The position numbers were made by a program, and so were the translations under genes. Below, piece by piece: positions 12,501 through 24,500 of a stretch of DNA of 64,000 bases. Source of the stretch: Siderastrea radians (Eukaryota > Cnidaria > Anthozoa > Scleractinia > Rhizangiidae); the NCBI GenBank assembly GCA_964017195.1, contig OZ024900.1, positions 25,504,429 to 25,568,428 on the forward strand. The letters run 5' to 3'. The notes below the pieces were generated by a model, which saw only the letters and a list, made by a program, of their open reading frames with translations, did not search any database and was not told where the DNA came from. Each line of letters begins with the position of its first letter. Position 1 is the stretch's first letter.

Positions 12501-15500
12501 CAAACAAACAAACACCTTGGAATGAAGCCCTAAGGGATAAGCTAAAAGAAGAAAACAATAGGATCCCTTTTACAGTGATATACCATCCGGGTCTTCCCAA
12601 TATCGGGCGCTTCCTGAGGGATTTGCAGCCCGTTTTGCACTCATCAAATAGATGCAAAAATGCCATCTAAGAAGTTCCGATGGTAGCCTTTAGGAAACCC
12701 AAAAGTCTTTCAGACTATTTGGTCCGCACCCGGTTTACAAGTGGCCCCAAAGATGAAGTTAAAGGAACTTGGAAATGTAATTCTAATCGTTGTCAGATTT
12801 GTAATTTCCTTTGTTTAGGAAGCGTTTTTCAAAGTAACAAACAGGCAAGGAGTTTACCATAAATTATAACCTTAATTGTAATTCTAAAAATGTAGTCTAT
12901 CTTATCACATGTAAGAAATGTGGCATTCAGTATGTTGGCTCAACTACCACTGCGTTTAGAACGAGGTTCAATAATCACAAGAGTAGGGTAAATGCGCACG
13001 TAAATTTGTCTTCGGGAAATAAGGAGAAGGATGAGGCACTTTATCGGCATTTTCATAGCCAGGGACATTTTGGTTTAGAGCACATGAGCATCCAACTAAT
13101 AGACTGGGTTAAAATGGGGCGAGAGCTACGCGATAAAGAGGGACAGTGGATCTACAAACTGAGAACTTTGATACCACATGGACTTCATGACAATGATGGT
13201 TTCTGTGGGCAAAACAAAAAGACGCGAATGAGCGCGCACATACGATAACGTAAAACTTTTCTGTTAGTTTCAAAATAGTAGTCAATTGTATGAGCGTGCG
13301 CAGACTATAACGTAAGAATTTTCCGCTACAGTTTCAAAACAGCAGTTAGTTCAGTTGTATTCATGCACGCGCGTTACCTTGGCAATTCAACAATTTAAAA
13401 GTGTAACACGTTAACGGTTTATTAGTTACCCTGAAGAAGATCACTGAATGTGGTCGAAATATAGGTGTAAAAGGAATTTGCGGTGTTTCGTTGTCATTTG
13501 TGATTAATTTATATATATATAAAGATATTTAACAATTATTCTATGAGGGCGCGCTGGATATCGAATGATAGATAACCAACGAGGCGCGTAGCGCCGAGTT
13601 GGTTATAATCATTTGATATCCAGCAAGCCCGAGTAGAATAATTGCTTTATTAAAAACTTAACCACTATTTAAAAAGAAAACCTGAACGGGAAAAATGAGA
13701 AAAGAAATTTAAGCGGAACAAGAATCGATCACATGACTGAACGAAAAAGGCGCCAAAACCTCGCGAAGTGTTGCAGCGTTTCATTGCAAAGCTGAATGAA
13801 TCAATGAAAACTGCTCGAAAGTGAACAAAGTAGCACACGTTTTGGAAAAAAAATCTTCTAATTATTGGCTCTGAAATATGGTACATGTTTGATTTTTCCT
13901 GAACATTGTTGTAATCATCGTTCAAAGCGGATTGAAGCTGTACAATTTCACCATGTAGCTGCTGGAGTTGAAACTGAACAAGTTTGTAATCTGTTCGCAC
14001 AACGGAGCCATCATGTGCGTGTTTGATCGAACTGACGACAGAACAAATTTGAACAGTTGAACTTGAAGAGGTATTTTCTATGCAGCTCAGAAGCAAGATT
14101 ACTGTAGCGAGGGACATTAGAATTCACCATCATAGTTTGTTAAACGCAAAGCGCAAAATGCAGTTGTTCTCGGTTTAGAGGTTGCGGACGGAATGGTAAA
14201 AACAACATTCAAACAACTGGAAAAGCGATTCAACTCCGTTTACATGGCATCCAATTTCTATCTGAGCATTTGGACCTGTTGGAACATAGAGCTACAACAA
14301 GTGCAGGTAAACCAGTGTCCTGATTCTGCATGTTAAAGCCGAAAAACAATCTCGCCCTTCCTTCCTTCTTGGTAGTTTGCAGCTGTATTTTTTTAGCACT
14401 TGTTTAGACTGCTTCATGATTTTTGCACCGACTCGCCATGAATGTGTGATAGTTTTTATTAAATGCTCCAGCCCCATTTTATTGTGTTTTGTTTTATGTC
14501 TAGTCTTGATATTTTGAAGTGGAAATCCTTTTTGATAATACCTACCGTTTGTTCAATTTCACTGACCGACGCGACGATCGATGAAAGAAATTAATTGCAT
14601 GTAAACACAACGCTTAATGCTTAAATTTCTATTTCTGCACAGTTTCTTCAAACAATTTTGACTTGTGTTAGACGACGCTGTTGGTGATGCTTGTTGGTGA
14701 CGTTGTTGGAATTTCTGCTTAATTTAAATTTGCTGGCAAGTGATTTTTCTCGTCCGTTTTTCTCGCCGGGTTGCTCGCGAGGAAAAAACTTTCAGCTCAC
14801 TTTGTTGTTGAGTGTTCAATGACCATATTTGGTCGCAACAGGTATATGAGCTGATAGCCTAGCTCCGTTGAGCCAATCAAATTGCTAGAAATCCAATATA
14901 CCTAGTCCAGTTTTTAATAAATAAAGATATGTAGTGTACACTTTACCAAATCAATCCACAATCATTCAAGGGAGATGTAGAGGAAGGCCCAAGTTTTGTA
15001 AACTCTAGACTGCGAGTAGTCTCTAATTTTGGCGATGGCGATTGTGGGGCGGGCGAAATACACACGCGTGCGCGAAAGTTTGAGGAGACGCAACGCGAAA
15101 GGAGCGCCGAAAATTAATTTTCAGCGCTCCCTTCGCGTCGCGTCTCCTCGAACTTTCGCGTGCGCGTGTGTATTTCGCCCGCCCCACAATCGCTATCGCC
15201 AAAATTAGAGACTACTCGCAGTCTATGTAAACTCATTGCTAATTGTCAATTTATATGAATTTGTTTCAAATACCGTGCTACAACTTGACGTTCTGACCTT
15301 GCATAGTCATCATCTCTAGTGTCTCGTTGTCTGTTGAATCCAGAGGCCCTGTTAATGACATTATTAACAGCAGCTCCATTATTGCTACTGACTCCAACAG
15401 CATTCTGTGGCCTGCTTCGCTGCACCTCTCTTTCTATTCTTTCTGTTTGTGGCTCGCGGTGATGTTTTTGGTGATTATTTTGGAACCTGCAGTTAAATTG

Positions 15501-18500
15501 TCACATACACTGAAGTTGGTGATGGTAGATAGAATTTTAAAATAAATGACAAAATATTGCTAAAAGGCAATTGTGTTAATTCTCTGGACATGTAAAGTAC
15601 AAGAGAAGACAAAATAAAACTCCTAGACTTGATAAATCGTTGTTTTGTACATCAAGCATGTTTAAGAATAGAAAAGTGTTTGATTCACGAGGTAGATAAG
15701 TGTGAATTGAACACAGACTTCACTTCTACAACTGAAAGTAACAAATGACAAAATTCGATTGACACGAAGATTTGGTTACCATGCAGTAACAATAGAGGCA
15801 CTGTTCTGGTTCTGAGTAAATCAACAATAATTATTCTTTTCTAAGTTTTGTTTACTTTTTTGATTGTTATATAATTATGTTTAATACCTTGGTCTGTTAT
15901 TTCCTTGGAAATTGTGACGTCCAGCATTCCCAGAGGCTGTGAGATAAAGTGCAATGCATGTTTATTATTAAAATAGCATCCTGAACAAATGCCATTCAAG
16001 GTTACTCCGGACCTTCGCAGGTGTCCTCTGGGAAAAAATTTGTATGTGTCATTTCAAGGGAAAACATAGCAAACTATTCATTAGATACGACAAGAGTGTT
16101 TTAGTGGAAAATAGACCACTCGTAAAGTTCATACGAAACTACATCCGGGACTCGAGTGGCGTATTTTCCATATCCTCACTAGTGAGGATATTGATGACGT
16201 CATTTCCCGCTCTTACACTGTTGTTTGTGCACAAACACTCGTCCATATAATAAAAAAAATTACACGGTGGCTTGAAGATATGAATTTCATCTTCTCGTGG
16301 TAAGAAGCAATATTTTACTCACTCGCTGCGCTCGTTCGTAAAATATTGTTTTTACCACTCGAAAATAAAATCCATATCTTCGCACCGCCGTGTAATATCC
16401 TCTATATATCGTTGGAAAGGTTGATAAATGTAGATTTCGGAAAAAGAATATGAATTGCCGGTTTCTGCAATTCCACAAAAGAAAATTGCAAACAACCGCA
16501 AAAATGACTAGGTGTCATTCAATTGAATTAAAAGTAAATAAAACTGCCGTCGTCTCAAATGCACAGTATGTTGACCTGAGCAGTTTCTCATTACATCTTG
16601 AAGGGGAAAAGGTAGATGTAGAAAGGCTTATTTCTAAAATCTCTTCGAAACCAACAGCCATAAAAAAAATACAACGACGCTTTTAACATGGACACCTTTC
16701 ATTTAGACTGGGAAAGAATATATTCACTACCCTTCAAAGTAATTCTAGACACGAAGTTAAGGGAATTCCAATACAAAATACTTCATAGGATCTGTTATAC
16801 AAATGACATGCTTTTCAAATATAGAATAGTCGATTCTCCGCTATGCTATTTCTGTGGTGAAGAAATAGAGACGTTGGAACACTTTTTCTTTTTCTGTGAA
16901 AGGGTACGCACTTTCTGGAAGGAACTAAACACCATCCTCAAATCGCAAAAGATAACTTCTAGTTCCTTTGATATTAAAGATGTTATTTTTGGCCTTTTTC
17001 AGTATTTTAGTTTTGGCCTTTTTCAGTATTTTAGTTAATTACATTGTTCTCGAGTGCAAATACTTCATCTACCGTTCTAAGTTAAATAAAACCTCCCTCT
17101 CTACTCCCATACTACTAACAAAATGTAAGAAAACTTACCAAATCGAGCATTTCATTGCGACGAAAAGCAACAAAATATACCTTCACAATAAAAAAATGGG
17201 AACCCTTCATTTCACTAATGGAGCAGTAGCTATCACCTCCGCGACGAACTTAAGTTAAACGACGGGTATTGCTTTTTGTAATCTTCAGGTGGCGTAGCAT
17301 TGTATAGGTATAATGTAGAGTGTAGTTTAATGTTCTATTGTGCTGCAGTGGTCAACAGAATATGTATACGTAAATACGTAAATGTTTAAGTATTGAAGTA
17401 ATTATGTAAATTAGTGGGTAGGCACGTAAAGTTTATTTGTAGTTTCTTTATGTCTTGCATTCTATATTCAATAAAAAAAATTCAATTGAATTAATAGGGT
17501 ATCAAATCCAAGCACATTGGCAAAATAACTGCACAATGTTAATCACAAAGGATCAATCATCGAAAGTGTGTGAGCATTTTTCAATATTCTGACTGGTTAT
17601 TTTTTAATTAATCTGTCAAGTTCGAGCAGCAAAGAATACACAATGCGCATTGTGTTGAAGATCGCCACGGGTGAAATATTTTAAATTTCAAAAATCCCAG
17701 ACACAGTTTGGTTTCACAACATCTAAGGAACGTTCAGGCCAAAATTGACAGAAATCCGCCAAATTTTGGTACCCTATTAATTCATTTATCTGACTAAATG
17801 ATGCATGGTCGTTTTCGCGGTAATGTTTGCAATTTTCTTCTTTGGAATTAAGAATACTGGTAATTCGTATTTTTTCCGAAATCTACATTTATTAACCTTT
17901 CCAACGATATATAGTTTGACGTGTTTCCCTTTAAAATGGCGTGCACACGAATTTTTTCCCAGAGGACACGGGAGGACACCCACGAAGGTCCGGAGTGACC
18001 TTGAGATTTTTGAAATGTAAAGCATGTTCAAAAAAACAGTGAGACCCAAACAGGGTGACAAGAGTTTTAAAACTTTTTTGATCTGCAGTTCTCAAGCGCC
18101 CACTGAATACAGTCACAGCTCTCCTTGCGACCACTCTCGTAAGGGACCAGCACTGTGAAACTCTGTTATTGGAAGCTCTCGTAAGCGACCACCCTCTATT
18201 GTGTTATAACATAGTTGCTTATGAGAGCCCATTCTCATAAGCGACCACTTTTCTGAATTCCCGAGGTGGTCGTTAACATTTTTTCTACAGTGCAAGCATT
18301 TCTTACTACACTTCTCATTATTTTCCACACGGCAAAACAGATAACTGAAAACCCACTGGTGAAAAATGCAAGCAAAGAATCAACCATTTTAACTTCTTCT
18401 TACATATGAGACACCAACTGAGAGGTAAGTTAGATCTCCATGGTTAAAAGCAGCTGCTTTCAACTAGGCTTTGATGCCATCCCAAAGTGAATGACAGGAT

Positions 18501-21500
18501 TATAATTCTTGAGAAAAACACTGATTTTTCAAAAAAGTTTTTTAAACTGATCTGATTTTTTCTTCAAATTTTCGGTGACTTCTGTCCACCTTTATGAGAG
18601 CTTAACTGAAAGTTCAAAAATATACAAAAAAAATATATAAAAAATTTCTCACTTATTGAGTTAAGAGTGCCTAAAAATCGTATAAAATTCCATACGTTTC
18701 GGGCTCAGCCCTTCTTCAGTGGAAAGTCAAGATTTCAGTTAAAAAAAACTGAAATCTTGACTTTCCACTGAAGAAGGGCTGAGCCCGAAACGTATGGAAT
18801 TTTATACGATTTTTAGGCACTCTTAACTCATTAAGTGAGAAATTTTTTATATATTTTTTTTGTATATTTTTGTACTTTTTACAAGTGCCACGCAGCACAA
18901 GGAAATTTATTTTTCCACTTATCCTTGATTATTAACTGAAAGTTCGTTGGCGCTCGCGCTTACAAGCTCGTGCGTTGTTGATGACGTCCCTGATTTTGAA
19001 ATAACGCCATATAAGCGCAAGTGAATGCTTTCCTCTCATTCACGGCATCGCTGTTTACAGAGACAATGTCCATTAATACCCACCAACAAGATTCAGTGGT
19101 CCATGAGAGAAGCCATCGGGGTAACCTGAGGGCTATTGGCAGAAAGCAAAAATCAGTTTCATTACATGAGTAAGAAATGTCCTGCTGTCTCAAACATGGT
19201 TATTTTATACCACTTCATTTCAAAACTTAGAGCTACCTTTAGCAATGCTTTGTTTTTCTGGTGTAAACACAGCATAATAAAACTGTTGGCGATTTCTTAA
19301 TTTTATCAAGTGATGAAACAAGTATAATTTCAAACAATGAAAAAACTTTTTGCTTGAAATATCTGTATTGCTATATTGTAATAAAATTGTTGTCCTACAT
19401 AGTATGAGAATATTTTAAATGACAAGTTATATTTATTAAGCTTTTTGTGAATGAAATAATGGAGTATTTCAAACTGCAACCATTTTGATTGCCATAACAA
19501 GTTGAAAAAATAATTGTAGTCACTAAATCACATGGTGACCAAATCAAACTCACGGTAAATCAGGGTTTGTACTTAAAAAAAACTTAAGGAATCTAGTTGT
19601 TTTCCAGGCTAAAGAAAGAAAATTGTGACCTGGTTTGGGAAAACGTACACTAAATGATTTCCCTTAAATAGCTCGAAAGCATTTTTATATGTTTAGCATC
19701 GGGTTAAAGTATCTGTTTCATAGATTTAACTGTTTCAACACCACTGACAATCCATTGTGAATAAATCTGGATCTGTTTGAATGGCAGATGGAAGTCAACT
19801 GTTCGAGTGATCGAGCTGTTTTACTTGGAATTATTCATTCTTCTCGACCCTGTTTAGCCCTAAACCATCTTATCATTACAGTGAAATATTTTTCATATGT
19901 TAATGTTACATCTATCAAGAAATACCATTTTGCTGACTATGTATCTCTAGTTCGAGACAAATTATTACTAGGAAAAGGCATTTGCAGCAACATCAGGTCA
20001 GAAAGACAAATTCATCAGAGAGTGGGACATTCTTATCGATCTTTAGCTCTTTCATCCTATTTTCTGTATTTTCATTTTTTTCTTGATTAATGACCAAGAA
20101 TGTAACACTATTTTATTGCAAGTGTAGTATTGTCCAGCTTTTAATACGATGCTAAGTAATTAAAATGTTAATATTAGTTTAGTGAAAGTGTAGTTGTTCG
20201 TAACTTAACCATAGTGTAAATGCAACGTAGAGTGATCAATATGTAACATTATTTTTGTGTGTAATATATGGATGTATTGTGCAGCGTTGATACGACACGA
20301 AGTAAAGTAATAAAGTTGTAAACATCAGTTTCCTGAAAGTTTAGTTGTTATATGGATATTTCGTCTGATGTAACACAGTTGTATTGTACAGCATTAACAC
20401 AATATTAAGTGATTAACATGTATTTACTAGTTTTCGTGTAAGTGCAGTTGTTATGGCATGCAATAAAGGGAAAAAGGAGGCTCAATTTACAGCTACAGTT
20501 CACTACATTGAGCTTTATTAAGTTTGTCTAAAATGTCACATCTCTAACAAATATATTCAACCAAACTGCTCACTACAATAACTATTTGTTAATTGGCATG
20601 ACTAAGCTGTTAAATAAAAAAAATAATAAATAAATAAATAAACAGGCAACTTGCTTCTGAATGAAGCTTAATTGTACATTTAGTTGCAACATTTGTAATT
20701 TAATCAACATATAACTTACCACACTGGGGTCCTGAAAAATAGGTTGAGCCGGGGGCCAGGTCGCAAGCATGTTTGGTGAAGGGTAGTATGGGAGCGCCTA
20801 ATGACAAGAGCATTTAAAAACCCTCTACTTTGAACCAAAACTGTAACTGCTTTAAGCTTACATAAGACATTTTGCAGGACTACACTTTTTTTCCGTGCAT
20901 CATTTTAAAGCTTATAAAATGGAGCACAACATAACAATTTTGTTCTGAGTAAAATGAAAAGTTGAACCCACTCGCAGTACTTCAAATGCAAGTCTACAAG
21001 CCTGAAATAGCTGCACTACCATTCAACTCCATGAAACATCTGAAACTTGCATGATATTATGGGCCACTGACCTCAAACACCATGTTGGAGATACATGACA
21101 TCAGATTTCAAAACAATAAAAGTGAATTGAAGCTTACTATTTTTTTCCATTTTTTTTGGCATTACAGCAAAATTTTCAAACCAGAGGGAACATAAAAAAA
21201 GCCCAACCGAGTTTTGGACAAGAACTATTATAGAAGCAGTGTACCAAATTTCACATTTGTATGATTAAATCTCTGATCAATCAATTTGTTTGAAGAAAGC
21301 AAAGTAGCAAAAACCTAAAAGCAGAGAAAAGTAGCTTTGAAGATTTTGCATTGACGTAAAAGCCCCTAAATCATCTTCCAAACATGACAGATGTGATACC
21401 AAAGCCTTCCTATCAGCAATTCAGAACTTTTGAGGAAAATTAAGTACGATACATACCACTTCAGTCTGTACATGATAAACACAAAATAACTGGTTAGTCA

Positions 21501-24500
21501 ACAAAAAAAGCAGCTACCTGTGTACCATTGAATACTGTGTTCACAGGAGGAAACTGGAAGTGTTGCTGGTTATAAGTGGCTTGCTGTTCTACAACATGAG
21601 ACTGCTAGAAAAAGAAAACACCAAAAACAGGAAAAAAATGAGAAAGGACACCTGCGATGAAGTAATACACCTCTGATTTTATGTGTTCAGGGAGGGGTGG
21701 GGGATTGCTACTGGTGGGAGGAATATTACTGTCAAAATATTGTGGTAAACGCCATTAGTGGGGGTGACAGAGCTTACAGAGCTACAGGACTGTGCAAAAG
21801 TAATGAGAGCAAATTTAGTTGCATTTTGACGAATTTTGGCGATGTTCAGTGAAATGGACGATATTTCAAACACGACGAAACTTCCACGATATTTTGACGA
21901 ATTTTCAAAGCTGCTATAATTCTGACAACCTGCGAAATGTTGTGCAATCTTTCAAACAACATTTCGTTAAGAACAGTGAACTTTCGCTAGAAATTTTCTT
22001 TCGAATTTTCTCTCATGTTTGGTAAAGCTCAAGCGAAGATAAGTCAGGTAAACACATGCACAGCTGTTGTTTCCAATTATAGATTCTCATTTCAAAACAT
22101 GCTGAAGGTTACCCTTCCTTATAAACGTGATATTCAAGGTTTTGAAAACTGAGGGCTTAACAATCCATTAACCAACAGCTCCTAGAGTAGTGAGAGCTAT
22201 ATAAACAGCTCAAATCACGGAAGTTATTAAGAACATCAGGTAATGCAATTTGAGTAGCACAGTAAGCATGTACATTTGCAAAATTTCTAGAAGTTTATTC
22301 AAAGTCATTCTAACACTTAAATTTACAAAGTAGAACACAAGAATATCCAAACTAATATTGTTTTTGGTGGTTTGAGCTGTCTAGTCAGCATTTTTAATTT
22401 ACCCATGATGCTCTTTGCTCCCTCTTAAATTAGGAAAATATCTAGAAATCCGTCCAAATTCACATTAAAACTTTATAATTTCCATGGAAAATCACAATAA
22501 GGAGCAAAAGATCAATTGAAAGTTTTGTTGCAAAGTCAGCAGTTTTGCATTTACCCATAATGCATTGCAGCCCTTACAATTTAAGTATTTTATGCACTTT
22601 TGGGTAATATTTTGTAAATTTTGAAGCACGCTCATCACAACAAGACTCACTATCAGTCAGTGGTAGTGTTAATAAATGTTACAGTGAAGCAACAATGTCT
22701 TCATGGACATCTGCAGCAACTTGAAAAACTTTTTTTTGCCTCTGCCCGTCTATAAGCTCCGAACAAACGTACCGAACAGTACCAGAAAACACAACAGCAA
22801 CCCTCTTTTGATCTAACTTGTATGTCATGTCAATCAAGTTGTCCCTTAAAAAGAAATGTCCTTTGAGAACTGTGCTCCCAGCAGAAAAGGCACAAAAATA
22901 ATCATCAATGACATCTTCTTTCAGTAAAACAGGGCCATCACTGGTAATTTTCAGCAGGTAATAATCAAAAGAGTCATCCTTATCTGCTGCAATGGCAATG
23001 ATGCTGACTTTGATGACAAGGTCAGCAACATGAAGGTGGACAGGCTCGACCACAGGATTTTCACTTTGGGCCTGTGTGGTAGCTGCAGATGCCTCCTTTG
23101 TAACATGATATTTCTTGTATGCTGTCAACCAGTTCCTTGTTCTGGCAGTCATCATAGTTGTCATAGAGACACTTGCCACAGTAGCAGGACTGTTTCCTCA
23201 CTAGGACTTTACACTGTTCTGGGTTCTGGGGTAGTAACTACACAGTGCAACTTTCTGATGCCCTTAATAGTGCCAAACTTGTGCCCTTCTCCGTTACGTG
23301 AAATGGCATCAGGACCCTCAGATGGAACGTAAGAAAAAAAAAGACGTCTTCTATTAAGGCTCACTGATTTGGAGCGAGAAGGAAATGACAACTGTGCAGG
23401 TTTGGAGAAATGACTTGCTAGGTGGTAACAGAGTTCTATAGCATTGGTTATGCTTGCTGTTCCATGTACTACTGCAAGGCTGGCCTGTTGTTTTACGTGG
23501 GATCCAGCAGCGTCTTGCTCACCTTTTGCCTGAATCGTGAAACCCAAGTCGGCAAGTGAACAAGACAAATCCCCAATGCAGTGCCTTGATTTGTACTGCG
23601 CTGCACAGCCATCTGTAAACTTGTGCAGTTTGGTTAAGTGAATCTTCAGATCATCCTTGAGGTATTTACCAATAATTATTAGCAGCTGGCCATGGTGCAC
23701 GGAGTCATGGTCCTGTCTTGCATCATTGCTGATCACAAAGATGTGTTCCTTGATGACAATGGGCTCCTCGACAGTGCTTTCTTTTTCATCACGTCATAGA
23801 TGTGTGTCGAAATAGGACACTGATGTGAAGACTTGCTTTGTTCACATCAAAATATTGCAACTGGATTTCATTCTGTCCTCTGCAAGAGTAGCTCTCCGAG
23901 TAGTCATGGATGCAGACAGCATGACCAAGAGGTAGGTTTTCTCGTAGATCATCAAGCTGCTTTCTCTGCCAAATGGCCATGAACTGGTGGTAGGGGTAGT
24001 CCTCCAACAGCTTAATGAAATACTGAAAAAGCTCTTTGGGAGATGTTTCCTTCCGCACCAGTGCAATTTTCTTTCGCTGCTCTCCAGAAGCTGTCACCTT
24101 TCCAGTCAAAACGTATTCAAATCGTTTCCACCTGGTGGTGCCTTCCTCAGTCTGCTCCTCTGGAAGAAACTTAAAGAGCGGTGTTCCAGATTCTCCACAG
24201 GACCAATCTATGCAACAAAGCCTGTGAAAGTCACTAGCCTCCGGTTTTGGACAAAGGGTCATTTCCACAGCTTTGTTTAAAGAAGACAGCACTCATATCA
24301 CCGAGGTCACGGTTGGCATTTTCCTTCAGTGCATTTTTCCGGAACTTAAGGCATTCATTCAATACTATCCCGGCTTCTTCACGTTTGCGGCATAAACAAG
24401 ACCTTCTGTCCCGTTCCTTCGCCCCTTTCACAAAATACGGCTTCAGCCCTTCAAATTTTCTTTGCGAAATTTGAACATCAGGGTTTGCTGCACGGAAGTT

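Larger units (their letters stand above)
15992..18010. mobile_element. Long inverted-repeat element with two nested insertions
   Basis: The left arm (about 15992-16076, resumed 16403-16530 and 17494-17510) is the reverse complement of the right arm (about 17760-18010): ACTCCGGACCTTCG and GTGTCCTCTGGGAAAAAATT, then ATATATCGTTGGAAAGGTT and TAAATGTAGATTTCGGAAAA. The left arm is split twice, by a palindromic MITE (16077-16402) and by a LINE (16531-17479). Removing both restores the symmetry. It lies in LARP4 intron 13. Confidence 0.8.

Noticed and set aside
22987..23332. Plus-strand ORFs across the transposase-like region
   Set aside because: Antisense shadows of the minus-strand coding segments, which carry the recognisable motifs.
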